Shown: positions 1-8,894, counted from the stretch's first letter. The stretch is 64,000 bases of DNA from Lachnospiraceae bacterium (GCA_022768465.1 JALELZ010000026.1:1-64000); one strand, 5' to 3'. Translations and numbers: made by a program. The notes: generated from the letters alone by a model not told the origin.

Positions 1-1
1 A

Positions 2-1075
2 AGGACAACAGCCGGCTCACAAAGATGGCGATGTAAGAAGTGTTTGATGACTGTAACACCAAAAATTGATAATACATCAAAACAATTACAGATATTTTTA
101 AGGTGGTTGTTCGGTAAACAGAGTCAGAAAGAAATGATCGGAGATGGGCGAACATTCCGCAGAAAGACAGTCAGGTTTTGGGACATATGGCCTATGCCGC
201 CCAAAATAGAAGCATCCAGAGAGGTTGTATATGTTGATGGCATTTACATGGGGCGAAAAGCCTGCGTATTGATATGCTGCGACGATAAAAATGTACTAGG
301 CTGGTACTTATGCAGATATGAACATTCAGGGGCGTATAAGGCATTAATATCGCGTATAGCAGAACCGATAGTGGTCGTGTCTGACGGTGGTACAGGTTTT
401 GCAAAAGCATTGAAAAAAGTCTGGCCGAATACCAGACATCAGAGGTGTATATACCATGTGTTCAGTCAGGTGAAACGATATACGACAAGCAGACCCAAAA
501 CACCGGCCGGATCAGAGTTATATATACTCGCAAAAGATCTGTTGTATCTGGAAAAACAAGAGGAAATGCAGCAGTGGATATACAGATTCATTGATTGGAG
601 AGAAAAATATCATGAATTTCTAAGTCAAGTAACAGAGGATGAAAACGGACGATTCAGGCCAACACATGAAAGACTCCTAAAAGCTCAGAATTCACTTATT
701 AAACTAATTACAGAAGGAACAATGTTTACATATCTGGATGAAGCACTTCAATGTGAAATAGACAGTATCCCTGCTATGAATAACCTAATAGAAGGTGGGG
801 TCAATGCCCAGCTTAGAGCCATGCTGAGGGAGCATAGAGGATTGAATATAGAAAGAAGGATCAAAGCTGTATTTTGGTGGTGTTACATGCACTCACCGGA
901 TCCGCTGCCTGCAGCAGAAATATTGAAAGTAATGCCAACAGATAAAAGCATTACCGATATATACAATCGTTTTTCATCGAAGAAAAAACTTGATGGATCC
1001 ATTCCGACATGGGGTGACGCTATAGTGTGGAGTGAACTTCATAAATCTTCTGATTATCCTGAAATGTGGAATTAG
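2..1075 (+). CDS. IS1249-family transposase, 5' partial
   Basis: DDE-type transposase of the IS1249 group, which moves the element by cut or copy chemistry at its terminal repeats. The frame is open to the window edge: before the first internal ATG at 44 it reads the second half of a zinc ribbon (GSQRWRCKKC), as expected for the N-terminus of this family, so the true start is upstream. Motifs visible are the first catalytic Asp region (VVYVDGIYMGRK), the VVSDGGTGFAKAL block with the second Asp, RHQRCIYHVF, and a late Glu in NNLIEGGVNAQLR. The protein ends in WN at 1075 with no internal stop, so what is visible looks intact. Assignment to the family is confident; exact subgroup is from memory of motif similarity. 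Confidence 0.85.
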   Translation, partial: RTTAGSQRWRCKKCLMTVTPKIDNTSKQLQIFLRWLFGKQSQKEMIGDGRTFRRKTVRFWDIWPMPPKIEASREVVYVDGIYMGRKACVLICCDDKNVLGWYLCRYEHSGAYKALISRIAEPIVVVSDGGTGFAKALKKVWPNTRHQRCIYHVFSQVKRYTTSRPKTPAGSELYILAKDLLYLEKQEEMQQWIYRFIDWREKYHEFLSQVTEDENGRFRPTHERLLKAQNSLIKLITEGTMFTYLDEALQCEIDSIPAMNNLIEGGVNAQLRAMLREHRGLNIERRIKAVFWWCYMHSPDPLPAAEILKVMPTDKSITDIYNRFSSKKKLDGSIPTWGDAIVWSELHKSSDYPEMWN

Positions 1076-1090
1076 AGTAATTATCAAAAA

Positions 1091-1215
1091 TCCTTCCGTT
1101 GCTTGTTTATATTACATCTGACAATTGTTGCAGTGTCAAGGCTGCTTTGCACCATAGGCTTTGGCCTTGACACTGCACAATATGTCAGATATGTGACTTC
1201 CAAGCAACGGAAGGA
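1091..1215. repeat. Nested inverted repeat (large hairpin) behind the transposase
   Basis: Three arm pairs nest perfectly. Outer: 15 bp TCCTTCCGTTGCTTG (1091-1105) against its exact complement at 1201-1215. Middle: ATCTGACA (1116-1123) against 1183-1190. Inner: 13 bp GCAGTGTCAAGGC (1130-1142) against 1164-1176. The structure is 125 bp with a loop of about 21 nt. It lies between the transposase stop and the proposed IS end. It could insulate the element from transcription, or be a separate small palindromic element. Confidence 0.85.
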
Positions 1216-1263
1216 TTACATTAATTTAACGATATGTCACCAACACTTTTTGTCCTATAACCC

Positions 1264-1490
1264 GAATTCATAGTACTACCTGCCTTTCCTGTTCATTCCG
1301 GATTCGTCCTTGAGCGTTTTTACCGATTTTTATAATACATATGAAAGTTAGAATATGTGCCTATTAAAAACAATATAGTACTTGCCATAATCTTAGCCTT
1401 ATGCCATGGTAAGGAAAGGGAGATAGAGGCTTGGCATATAATGAACTTGTGAAAAACTTCGAGCGCATACGTGAGTATTGGAGGATAATT
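1264..1490. other. Intergenic region upstream of the enhancer-binding protein
   Basis: About 230 bases between the proposed IS end and the regulator gene. I see no gene. A TTG codon at 1431 is in frame with the regulator, but the ATG at 1491 has the better ribosome binding site. No convincing promoter was recognised. Confidence 0.4.
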
Positions 1491-3611
1491 ATGAACTATA
1501 AAACAAATATCATCTGTGAATACGGATCTTATCGTAGCGTTGATCCAGAACATACTTTACCACAACTTGCCTGGAGGCTTGACACAAGCTTGCCAATACT
1601 TGGTGGGGAGATACTTGTTCGCGTAGAGTGCATAAATTTAAATTCCGCAAGCTTTAATCAAATCAAATTGGAATCAAACGATGAACCGTTCAAGGTAATT
1701 CAAAGAATTCAAAATATTGTTGCTACGAGGGGAAAGATGCACAATCCGGTAACCGGATCCGGAGGTACACTTTCGGGAATTGTAGAGCAGGTGGGATCGG
1801 AGCATCCGGATTTTGGAAAGACATTTGTGGGAGAGCGGATCTGTACGTTGTTTTCTCTGTCTACAACTCCTTTGATTATTGAAAGTGTAAAGAGTATCAA
1901 TATGAGGACGGGACAGTTGGACATAGAGGGGCACGCGATATTATTTCCAAGCAGTCTATATGCCAGAATTCCAGATTGGTGTCCTGCGAAGTTGTGCGTA
2001 TCTGCATTGGGGGATGCCGGATCCACATATGAGACATATCGCTTATGTAAGCCGGGCATGAATGTTCTGATTGTCGGAGCGTATGAAACTGTCGGCATGC
2101 TGTGTCTGGTAGCAGCAAGGAATAAGATAGGGAAAAGTGGTCACATTGTTGCTGTATTAACAGGACAAAAGAAGCTTTCAAGTGTGAGAGGCCTTGAAAT
2201 GGCTGATGAAATTTTGATTGAAGAACTGGAAGATCCGTTCAGGGCTTATAAAGATGCAAAAGAAAAATTGAATAACATGAGTATAGATCTAACTATTGAT
2301 TGTACTTGCATTCAAGGATCGGAAATGTTTGGCGTACTAATGACAAAGCAAAATGGATCGGTTTATTATACCAGTCCTGCCGCAAATTATTCTGCCGCTG
2401 CACTTGGAACAGAAGGTGTAGGAAAAGAATTAGATCTTCAATTGTATCGGGGATATATTAATGGCCATGTCGCATTTTGTATTAAGTTGCTTGAGGAAAA
2501 CCCGAAGCTTATTCAAGTGCTGCGCGAAAGGTATGAGGATCAAAGTCAGGTATTCCATTTAAATGCTGTTCAACAGGGGGAACTTGCAGAAATCCCAGGA
2601 ATAGAATTAGTGATTAAAGACACCGGAATGAAAAATATTCTGGAACTGGCAAAACGTATTGCGATTTATGATACTTCTGTCATCATATATGGAGAGACTG
2701 GAACGGGAAAAGAGCTTGTAGCCGACATTGTAAATCGGTATAGTCATAGATTTGGTAAGCCTTATCTAAAGATAAACTGTTCAGCGATTCCTGAAAACTT
2801 AATTGAAGCAGAATTATTCGGATATGAATCAGGCAGTTTTACAGGAGCACTTAAAACTGGTCATAAAGGTTTTTTTGAGATTGCAGATAACGGAACCTTA
2901 TTTTTAGATGAAATAGGTGAGATTCCTATTGCCGAGCAGGCTAAGCTTTTACGAGTTCTACAATCAAGGGAAATCATAAGAGTAGGAGGAACTAAACCAA
3001 TTCCGGTAGACGTAAGAATTATATGTGCAACTAATCGTAATCTCTGGAAAATGGTTGAAGAAGGCAGTTTCAGAGAAGACCTGTACTATAGATTAAATGT
3101 AATAGATATTATGGTTCCGGCGCTTAGAAACAGAAAAGAAAGTATACCGGACCTGGCGGACATGTTTCTTAGGCGGTATAACGGTAAATTTGGGATGCAC
3201 AAAAGATTTTCTGATCACGCATTAGAGATGCTTTCTGAGTACAATTGGCCAGGAAATGTGCGTGAGATGGAAAATATGATTCAAAGACTTCTGTTGGCAA
3301 CTGATGAGAATGTTATCACACAACAGATGCTTGTCAGGGAATTTGGAAAGACAGGATATAAAAGTAAAGAAATACAGGAGAGGGGGATATGGAACCACGA
3401 TAATAAACAACAGGTTCATGAAGGAAATGAAAGAAATGGAAGACAAAAAAGGTTGATACCGGAAGAAGAATTCCGCGAAGCTGCATTGCATTGCTCTTCC
3501 ACCAGGGAATTGGCAACTGCTCTGGGTATCAGCCAGACCACGGCCTCAAGGAGATTGAAAACGCTTGGTATTGTCCTTAAAAATCCTTGGACTAACAAAA
3601 GAACCGAATAA
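1491..3611 (+). CDS. Sigma-54 enhancer-binding regulator with KDD-like sensor domain
   Basis: 706-residue transcription activator. Residues about 1-375 resemble L-erythro-3,5-diaminohexanoate dehydrogenase (lysine fermentation): CEYGSYRSVDPEH at the start, SASFNQIK, RGKMHNPVTGSGG, VDIEGHAILF-like DIEGHAILF. The nucleotide-binding glycine loop is altered (GAYETVG, 196-202), so it is probably a ligand sensor rather than an enzyme. Residues about 380-620 are a sigma-54 AAA+ domain: Walker A GETGTGKE (401-408), GSFTGA loop that contacts sigma-54 (448-453), Walker B LFLDEIGE (about 470). A C-terminal helix-turn-helix (RELATALGISQTTASRRLK, about 668-690) binds DNA. Start chosen at ATG 1491 because GGAGG lies 6 nt upstream. 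It sits directly before a -24/-12 promoter, the expected target. The ligand is unknown. Confidence 0.88.
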   Translation: MNYKTNIICEYGSYRSVDPEHTLPQLAWRLDTSLPILGGEILVRVECINLNSASFNQIKLESNDEPFKVIQRIQNIVATRGKMHNPVTGSGGTLSGIVEQVGSEHPDFGKTFVGERICTLFSLSTTPLIIESVKSINMRTGQLDIEGHAILFPSSLYARIPDWCPAKLCVSALGDAGSTYETYRLCKPGMNVLIVGAYETVGMLCLVAARNKIGKSGHIVAVLTGQKKLSSVRGLEMADEILIEELEDPFRAYKDAKEKLNNMSIDLTIDCTCIQGSEMFGVLMTKQNGSVYYTSPAANYSAAALGTEGVGKELDLQLYRGYINGHVAFCIKLLEENPKLIQVLRERYEDQSQVFHLNAVQQGELAEIPGIELVIKDTGMKNILELAKRIAIYDTSVIIYGETGTGKELVADIVNRYSHRFGKPYLKINCSAIPENLIEAELFGYESGSFTGALKTGHKGFFEIADNGTLFLDEIGEIPIAEQAKLLRVLQSREIIRVGGTKPIPVDVRIICATNRNLWKMVEEGSFREDLYYRLNVIDIMVPALRNRKESIPDLADMFLRRYNGKFGMHKRFSDHALEMLSEYNWPGNVREMENMIQRLLLATDENVITQQMLVREFGKTGYKSKEIQERGIWNHDNKQQVHEGNERNGRQKRLIPEEEFREAALHCSSTRELATALGISQTTASRRLKTLGIVLKNPWTNKRTE

Positions 3612-3625
3612 TACAGAAAAGCATA

Positions 3626-3660
3626 TGAGTCTATATAAAAACGGATTCGAATTAGACTCA
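3626..3660. promoter_or_regulatory. Inverted repeat, candidate upstream activating sequence
   Basis: TGAGTCTA (3626-3633) and TAGACTCA (3653-3660) are perfect 8-bp arms separated by 19 nt. They lie about 170-200 bp upstream of the -24/-12 promoter, a normal distance for an enhancer site of the adjacent activator. A second candidate is the direct repeat GTTAGAT at 3747-3753 and 3757-3763. Function is inferred from position only. Confidence 0.35.
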
Positions 3661-3705
3661 AAAACAACTCGGTTTACATGACTCAACTATTATAAGGTAA
3701 ATAAA

Positions 3706-3746
3706 AACAGCACCTTCTGAATGCATTCAGAAGATGCTGTTTTTTT
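3706..3746 (+). terminator. Rho-independent terminator after the regulator gene
   Basis: AACAGCACCTTCTGAA (3706 onward) pairs with TTCAGAAGATGCTGTT with a single G-T wobble, followed by a run of seven T from 3740. It separates the regulator transcript from the sigma-54-controlled operon. Confidence 0.85.
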
Positions 3747-3825
3747 GTTAGATAGTGTTAGATTTGTGAATCCAAGTTTAGCCTTAATGACAAAAATGAA
3801 GATAATTTGAATAGAACTTTGATTT

Positions 3826-3841
3826 TGGCACGATACATGCT
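3826..3841 (+). promoter_or_regulatory. Sigma-54 (-24/-12) promoter
   Basis: TGGCAC (3826-3831), five bases, then ATGCT (3837-3841). The invariant GG (3827-3828) and GC (3839-3840) are separated by exactly 10 nt as in the consensus TGGCAC-N5-TTGCW. Transcription would start near 3852, about 36 nt before the CoA-transferase ATG. The gene for a sigma-54 activator lies immediately upstream. Confidence 0.85.
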
Positions 3842-3887
3842 CATTAAAAGGTAGAGGCGTTACAAAACATACAGAAAGGAACAATTT

Positions 3888-5105
3888 ATGGGCGATACTT
3901 TTGTAAAATCAGAACTTAATGAGAAGCCTTTAACCGGGGTAGTTGTTTTGGACCTTAGTCAAGCATATGCTGGACCGTTCTGCACAATGCACATGGCCGA
4001 TCAGGGCGCAACCGTTATTAAGATTGAAGTGCCAGGAAGGGGCGACCAGTCTCGAACCTGGGAGCCGGTCAAGGAAGGGAAAAGCGCATATTTCAGTTAT
4101 ATTAATCGAAATAAGTATGGTCTCAGCCTTAACCTAAAAGCGGAAGATGGAAAAGAGATCTTTAAAAAACTTGTGAAAAAAGCTGATGTTGTTATTGAGA
4201 ACTTCCGTGTTGGAACTATGGATAAGCTTGGCCTTGGGTATGACGTGCTGAAAGAGACCAATCCTAGTATTATTTACGCACAAATTACCGGTTTCGGTCT
4301 AAATAACAGGTTAGCAATGCGCCCTTGTTATGACCCGATAGCACAGGCGATGGGCGGAATAATGAGCATCACAGGCTTTGACGGACAGCCTACAAAAATC
4401 GGGCCGGCAATCGCAGATAGTGTTTCTGGCACCTATATGTCGGCAGCAATTGCAATGGCGCTTTATCAGAGAGCAAAGACCGGAATGGGAAGATATATTG
4501 ACGTTTCAATGCTTGATACAATTTTCTCTCTCTTGGATAGTGCGGTCCCTGAGTATACCTACAAGGGAAATGTTTCTAAACCTAACGGCAATGATGATTT
4601 GTCTATTGCGCCATTTGGTTCCTTTGTGGCTAAGGACGGTCAATTCATGCTGGCTTGCGGTTCAGATAAATTCTTCAATAGCTTTTGCGAGCTGATGGGG
4701 AATCCTGCCCTGGCTGAAGATCCTCGTTTTTGTGAGAACTCAGGTCGTGTTCAGAACACACCGGAGCTGAAACCGATCATCAATGCTTGGACTTCGCAGC
4801 ATACATTGGATGAACTGGAGGAGATGATCGTCGGTGCCGGTATTCCGTTTGGCAGAATCCAGAATGTGAAGGATCTTTGTGAAATGGATGTGATCCGAGA
4901 GAGAAACATGCTTTGGGAAATAGACGATCCATTCCTGGGAGAAAAAATCATTGTACCAGGAACGCCAATCAAAATGCACGGCTGTGCGGATGCACCTCAA
5001 AGACCGGCTCCGATGATTGGTCAACATACATCTAAGATTCTTTCAGAAATGCTGGGTATGGGAGAAAAAGAACTGGAAGAACTTAGAAATAACGGAGTCA
5101 TTTGA
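3888..5105 (+). CDS. CaiB/BaiF family (class III) CoA transferase
   Basis: 405 residues, normal length for family III CoA transferases, cytosolic enzymes that move CoA between acyl groups. The N-terminal signature GVVVLDLSQAYAGPFCTM is followed by IKIEVPGRGD, the IENFRVG region and the block with the expected catalytic aspartate, CYDPIAQAMGG (Asp149). C-terminal G-Q-H and leucine-rich ending are typical. First gene behind the -24/-12 promoter, RBS GAAAGGAAC. With the thiolase downstream it probably activates an organic acid as its CoA ester for beta-ketothiolysis; the acid is not identifiable. Confidence 0.9.
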   Translation: MGDTFVKSELNEKPLTGVVVLDLSQAYAGPFCTMHMADQGATVIKIEVPGRGDQSRTWEPVKEGKSAYFSYINRNKYGLSLNLKAEDGKEIFKKLVKKADVVIENFRVGTMDKLGLGYDVLKETNPSIIYAQITGFGLNNRLAMRPCYDPIAQAMGGIMSITGFDGQPTKIGPAIADSVSGTYMSAAIAMALYQRAKTGMGRYIDVSMLDTIFSLLDSAVPEYTYKGNVSKPNGNDDLSIAPFGSFVAKDGQFMLACGSDKFFNSFCELMGNPALAEDPRFCENSGRVQNTPELKPIINAWTSQHTLDELEEMIVGAGIPFGRIQNVKDLCEMDVIRERNMLWEIDDPFLGEKIIVPGTPIKMHGCADAPQRPAPMIGQHTSKILSEMLGMGEKELEELRNNGVI

Positions 5106-5143
5106 ACTAATGTCCATAAGATTAAGCTGATAAGGAGGGACAA

Positions 5144-6322
5144 ATGAGAGAGTGTGTAATTGTTTCAATGGTAAGGACGCCTGTGGGAAGAGTCGGCGGC
5201 GGATTGTCTTCAATTTCCGCAGCTGACCTCGGTGCTATGGCAATACGGGAAGCAGTTAGGCGTGCCGACATTGATCCAGTCACCATTGATGATGTGATCT
5301 TCGGCAACATTTTAAATAACGACTGGCAGAACATCGCGAGAGCATCGGCATTGGCAGCAGGGCTGCCTATGTCCGTACCTGCAATCAAGGTCGACCGTGA
5401 GTGTGCCTCCGGTGCTAATGCTGTTGTATTCGGATCCATGGCTGTGCAGACCGGTTTCTATGATATCGTGGTCTGTGGCGGTGTGGAAAGCGATTCGACC
5501 CGTCCATGGGTCATGGCTAAGCCGAAGAGGGCGTTCCAGGTTCCTTGCCCGGATATGTTCTACGATCCGCCTTCAGTTACGGATGAAATCGGCGAGTGTC
5601 CAATGGTTGATACTGCCCAAAATGTCGGTGAGAAGTTCGGCATGACGAGAGAAGAGTGCGATGAGTTTGCGCTTCGCTCCCATGAGCTTGCAGAGGCTGC
5701 CTGGAAGAGGGGATTTTTTGATGAGAGCACGATGGAAATCGAGGTTCCACAGAGAAAGGGTGATCCGATCCGTGTCAGGAAGGATGAGACGATCCGACCG
5801 CAGACGACCATGGAATCTCTCGGCAAACTGAAGCCGGTTGCGTATAGGGGTGACCTCGTTACAGCCGGCAATAGCTCCCCGCTTTGCGACGGTGCGGCTG
5901 CGCTCGTGATGATGGAAAAAGAGACTGCAGAAAAGTTGGGTCTGAAACCCATCGGTAAGGTAACAGGTTATGCGGTTGCGGGCGTACATCCGCATTTCAT
6001 GGGCATGGGTCCGATGGAAGCAACTCCGAAGCTCCTGAAGAAGATCGGTCTGAAGTTGGATGATATCGACGTCATTGAGATCAATGAAGCCTTTGCGGCG
6101 CAGGCGGTTCCATGCTGCAGAGAACTCGGTTTTGATATGAACAAGGTCAATGTAAACGGCGGAGCGATTGCTCTTGGTCATCCGATGGGCGGCACCGGTG
6201 CAATCCTGACAATCAAGGCGCTGGATCAGCTGCGTGACATGGGAAAGAAGAACGGCCTTGTGACCATGTGTATCGGCGGCGGACAGGGCATAGCCATGCT
6301 GATAGAAAATATGAGATTTTAA
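5144..6322 (+). CDS. Acetyl-CoA C-acetyltransferase / thiolase
   Basis: 392 residues, typical thiolase length. Catalytic nucleophile Cys87 in DRECASGANAV, His346 in GGAIALGHPMGGTGA and Cys376 in MCIGGGQGIA are all present, together with NEAFAAQAV. The enzyme would cleave a 3-ketoacyl-CoA or condense acetyl-CoA units. RBS AAGGAGG before the ATG; 38 nt after the CoA-transferase gene. Base composition is somewhat higher in GC than flanking genes. Confidence 0.93.
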   Translation: MRECVIVSMVRTPVGRVGGGLSSISAADLGAMAIREAVRRADIDPVTIDDVIFGNILNNDWQNIARASALAAGLPMSVPAIKVDRECASGANAVVFGSMAVQTGFYDIVVCGGVESDSTRPWVMAKPKRAFQVPCPDMFYDPPSVTDEIGECPMVDTAQNVGEKFGMTREECDEFALRSHELAEAAWKRGFFDESTMEIEVPQRKGDPIRVRKDETIRPQTTMESLGKLKPVAYRGDLVTAGNSSPLCDGAAALVMMEKETAEKLGLKPIGKVTGYAVAGVHPHFMGMGPMEATPKLLKKIGLKLDDIDVIEINEAFAAQAVPCCRELGFDMNKVNVNGGAIALGHPMGGTGAILTIKALDQLRDMGKKNGLVTMCIGGGQGIAMLIENMRF

Positions 6323-6341
6323 AAAGAAGGTGAGGTACAAA

Positions 6342-7367
6342 ATGAGAGTTGCATTTTTAGGAGCCGGATCGTTGGGACTGATATCAGGCGCGTTGATAAC
6401 ACGCAGAGGATATGATTGCACACTTATTGACGTGAATAGACCACATGTTGATGCATTAAATCAGAATGGAGCAAAGATTGTTGGACTTTATGAAGCGGTA
6501 ATTCCTGTAAAAGCTACCATCCCAGAAGAGGCAGAAGGCATCTTTGATGTGATTTTCTTACAAGTAAAACAGATGGATATGGCTGATGCATTGGCAGGAG
6601 TGAAAAAAAACATTGGTCCGGAAACAGTGATTGTAACATTGGAAAACGGCTTACCTGAGGATAAAGTAGCTGCAATAGTTGGACGCGAACATGTAATCGG
6701 TGGAAGCGTTTATCATGGTGCAAGATATATTTCACCTGGTGTTTCAGAACTTACAACTGAGTTCTCTGCCATGCATCATTATATTGGTGAGTTAGATGGT
6801 TCAATTACTCCAAGGTTGAAGGCTATTGCCAACATTTTAGAAAGCGTGGGAGCTGTTAGCATCACTGATGATATATATGGTATTAAGTACACTAAGCTTG
6901 CTATGAATGCAACGATAAGTGGAATGTCAGCCAGCTTGGGCTGCACATTTGGAGAAGCGTTAGAAAACTATGATGGTATGAGGTGCATGCTGTATATAAG
7001 TCAGGAAGCTGCAAAGGTTATGGAGGCTAAGAAGATTAAGCCTATCGATATGGAAGGCTATTGTCCTGAGGTAAAAAACTTCAGCTTCAGCACTATCGAT
7101 GAGATGTGGGAGTGCGAGAAGGGTCTCAGGAAAATGATCCTATTAAGCTATAACGAGATAGCCAGTATGTTACAAGATATCCGTTTAGGTAAGACCAGAT
7201 GTGAAATTGATGATTTAAACGGAAAGGTAGTGCAAGATGCAAAGGAGTTTGGCATACCAGTTCCTTTCAATGAGACAGTTGTATATATTGTGAAAAAAAT
7301 TCTGAAAAAAGAACTTGAACCATGCATGGAAAATTTAAAATTCTTTAGTATTCCTGAGTTGAAGTAA
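6342..7367 (+). CDS. Ketopantoate reductase (ApbA/PanE)-like dehydrogenase
   Basis: 341 residues. N-terminal Rossmann fold RVAFLGAGSLGLISG with GxGxxG, a catalytic-type Lys region (IKYTKLAMNATI) and an ApbA C-terminal helical domain with a CEIDDLNGKVV segment. Family members reduce 2-keto or 3-keto acids with NAD(P)H; 2-dehydropantoate is the classic substrate, but the position in a CoA-transferase/thiolase operon argues for a pathway-specific hydroxyacid or ketoacid. Start at ATG 6342, with RBS AAGAAGGTGAGG upstream; a GTG at 6330 is in frame but inside that RBS. Confidence 0.85.
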   Translation: MRVAFLGAGSLGLISGALITRRGYDCTLIDVNRPHVDALNQNGAKIVGLYEAVIPVKATIPEEAEGIFDVIFLQVKQMDMADALAGVKKNIGPETVIVTLENGLPEDKVAAIVGREHVIGGSVYHGARYISPGVSELTTEFSAMHHYIGELDGSITPRLKAIANILESVGAVSITDDIYGIKYTKLAMNATISGMSASLGCTFGEALENYDGMRCMLYISQEAAKVMEAKKIKPIDMEGYCPEVKNFSFSTIDEMWECEKGLRKMILLSYNEIASMLQDIRLGKTRCEIDDLNGKVVQDAKEFGIPVPFNETVVYIVKKILKKELEPCMENLKFFSIPELK

Positions 7368-7407
7368 AAGAATATGTGTAAGCTTGGACATTAGAGAGGG
7401 AGAAAAC

Positions 7408-8859
7408 ATGAGTAATGAAATATTGAACCTCGCGGAAAATGAAATATTGAACCCCGTGGAAAATGAAATATTGAACCCCGTGGAAAATGAGCAGTTGGAG
7501 CTGAAAGGTTCGTATAATCGAGCACTTATAAAACTTATAATTACAGCAACGTTTGGAATCATTATCTTTTTTGTCAATTTTAATGGAGCACCGGTTTTTA
7601 ACTATCTATACAAAGATATTTTCCTTAATAAAATTATTGGAAGCAGGGCAGCTTTCATTGTGGGGATTATTCCTCCGCTGATGCTCGTAGGAAATATTTT
7701 TGGAAAGAACTTTGCAAAAGAAGGATCATTTTTATATAACTACTTTAAGGATGACAAACCTCTTCATTTTGCAATGTACCTTATCTCAACTATTTTCAGT
7801 GCTGCATACTATTTTCATATCGACCTACCGATTCTTAATCTCATATGGACTCCTGAGGTGGGCGATGTAATGATTGGTGACACGCTCCATACTGTAATTG
7901 CAATCAGCCCTATAGCCATGGCAGTGTTGCCGTTGCTTGCTTCCTATGGCTTGCTCCATATTGTAGGCGGATTGATGGAACCTTTGATGAGACCAATCTG
8001 GAAGACACCGGGTAAGAGTGCTCTGGATATGGTCACATCAATTGTAGGAGCAGCTGTCGTTGGTATTTTGCTGACATCAAATCTTTATAAAAGAAAGGAG
8101 TATACCAACAAAGAATCATTCTTTATTGCTACTAATTTCAGTTTGAACTCGGTAGGATATTGTACATTTCTAATTACTTACTGTGGTCTCATAAGTCATT
8201 TTGGACCAATGTTCATTATATATTTCTTGCTTACCTTTGTTATGTCAATCATAATTGTAAGAATACCGCCAATAAGTAAATATCCGGATGTATATGTTGA
8301 TGGTGAGGTACAGACAGAAGAAATGCGTCAGGAAAATCTGCACTATAGCAAGGCGCAGCTGAAGAAAGCACTTGATGCTGGAGTGAAACAGGCTGACGGT
8401 AGCGGAAATGTTTTCAAAGACATTTTATTCGGATTTCTTGGTGGTTGTAAAGTAGTTACCGGGCTTGTTCCTATGATGATGTGTATAGGTTGTATAGGAC
8501 TTATTATCAGTAACTATACTCCGATAATGGGATGGCTTGGAGCGCCTCTGACTCCGTTACTTACTTTTCTGCATATTGAAGAGGCCGGAACTGCAGCCCA
8601 GGCAATTTTACTTGGTGGAGTGGACCTATTCCTTCCTTCAGTTATGATTGCGCCTGTGGCGAGTGAAGCAACAAGATTTTTTGTTTGTATTGTTTCATTA
8701 CTTCAGATTTTGTATATCTCAGAGACAATACTTCCTGTATATTTCTTCGGTATTCCTTGTAAATTTATGGATATTGTGATTCTGTTTGTAGAAAGAACAC
8801 TGATTGCTATTCCGTTAGTTGCCGCAGTTACGCATATCATGTACACGTTTGTGTGGTAA
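7408..8859 (+). CDS. YjiH-family membrane protein with nucleoside-recognition/Gate domain
   Basis: 483-residue polytopic membrane protein. A soluble N-terminus carries three copies of an 8-residue repeat, then about ten hydrophobic segments are visible, such as FGIIIFFVNFNGAPVF, AAFIVGIIPPLMLVGNIF, AVLPLLASYGLLHIVGGLMEP and VTGLVPMMMCIGCIGLIIS. GVDLFLPSVMIAP and the C-terminal region fit the Gate-type family to which E. coli YjiH belongs. Substrate is unknown; as the only transporter in the operon it probably imports the growth substrate. Start at ATG 7408 with GAGAGGGAG upstream, preferred over TTG 7384. Confidence 0.75.
   Translation: MSNEILNLAENEILNPVENEILNPVENEQLELKGSYNRALIKLIITATFGIIIFFVNFNGAPVFNYLYKDIFLNKIIGSRAAFIVGIIPPLMLVGNIFGKNFAKEGSFLYNYFKDDKPLHFAMYLISTIFSAAYYFHIDLPILNLIWTPEVGDVMIGDTLHTVIAISPIAMAVLPLLASYGLLHIVGGLMEPLMRPIWKTPGKSALDMVTSIVGAAVVGILLTSNLYKRKEYTNKESFFIATNFSLNSVGYCTFLITYCGLISHFGPMFIIYFLLTFVMSIIIVRIPPISKYPDVYVDGEVQTEEMRQENLHYSKAQLKKALDAGVKQADGSGNVFKDILFGFLGGCKVVTGLVPMMMCIGCIGLIISNYTPIMGWLGAPLTPLLTFLHIEEAGTAAQAILLGGVDLFLPSVMIAPVASEATRFFVCIVSLLQILYISETILPVYFFGIPCKFMDIVILFVERTLIAIPLVAAVTHIMYTFVW
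7414..7485 (+). repeat. 24-bp tandem repeat, three copies
   Basis: Three in-frame 24-bp units (7414-7437, 7438-7461, 7462-7485), the last two identical, encode the repeating peptide NEILNPVE at the N-terminus of the YjiH-like protein. Copy-number change would alter the protein by 8 residues without breaking the frame. Confidence 0.95.
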
Positions 8860-8894
8860 TAATAAGCTTATTCAAAAATAGTTTTTATATTCAG

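Larger units (their letters stand above)
1..1263 (+). mobile_element. 3' part of an IS1249-type (IS256-like) insertion sequence
   Basis: The left end of the window cuts into an insertion sequence. It contains the transposase (to 1075), a large nested hairpin (1091-1215) and a stretch at 1235-1263 that, read on the minus strand, begins GGGTTATAGGACA and resembles the terminal inverted repeat type I associate with this group. The left terminus lies outside the window, so the right boundary at about 1263 is inferred and not confirmed by a matching inverted repeat or target duplication. Confidence 0.55.

Noticed and set aside
1431-1490. Longer N-terminus of the enhancer-binding protein from TTG 1431
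   Set aside because: ATG 1491 has GGAGG at ideal spacing and aligns with the start of dehydrogenase homologues.
5573-6421. 282-codon open frame on the minus strand under the thiolase gene
   Set aside because: Antisense to a clear thiolase with all catalytic residues; no domain or RBS.
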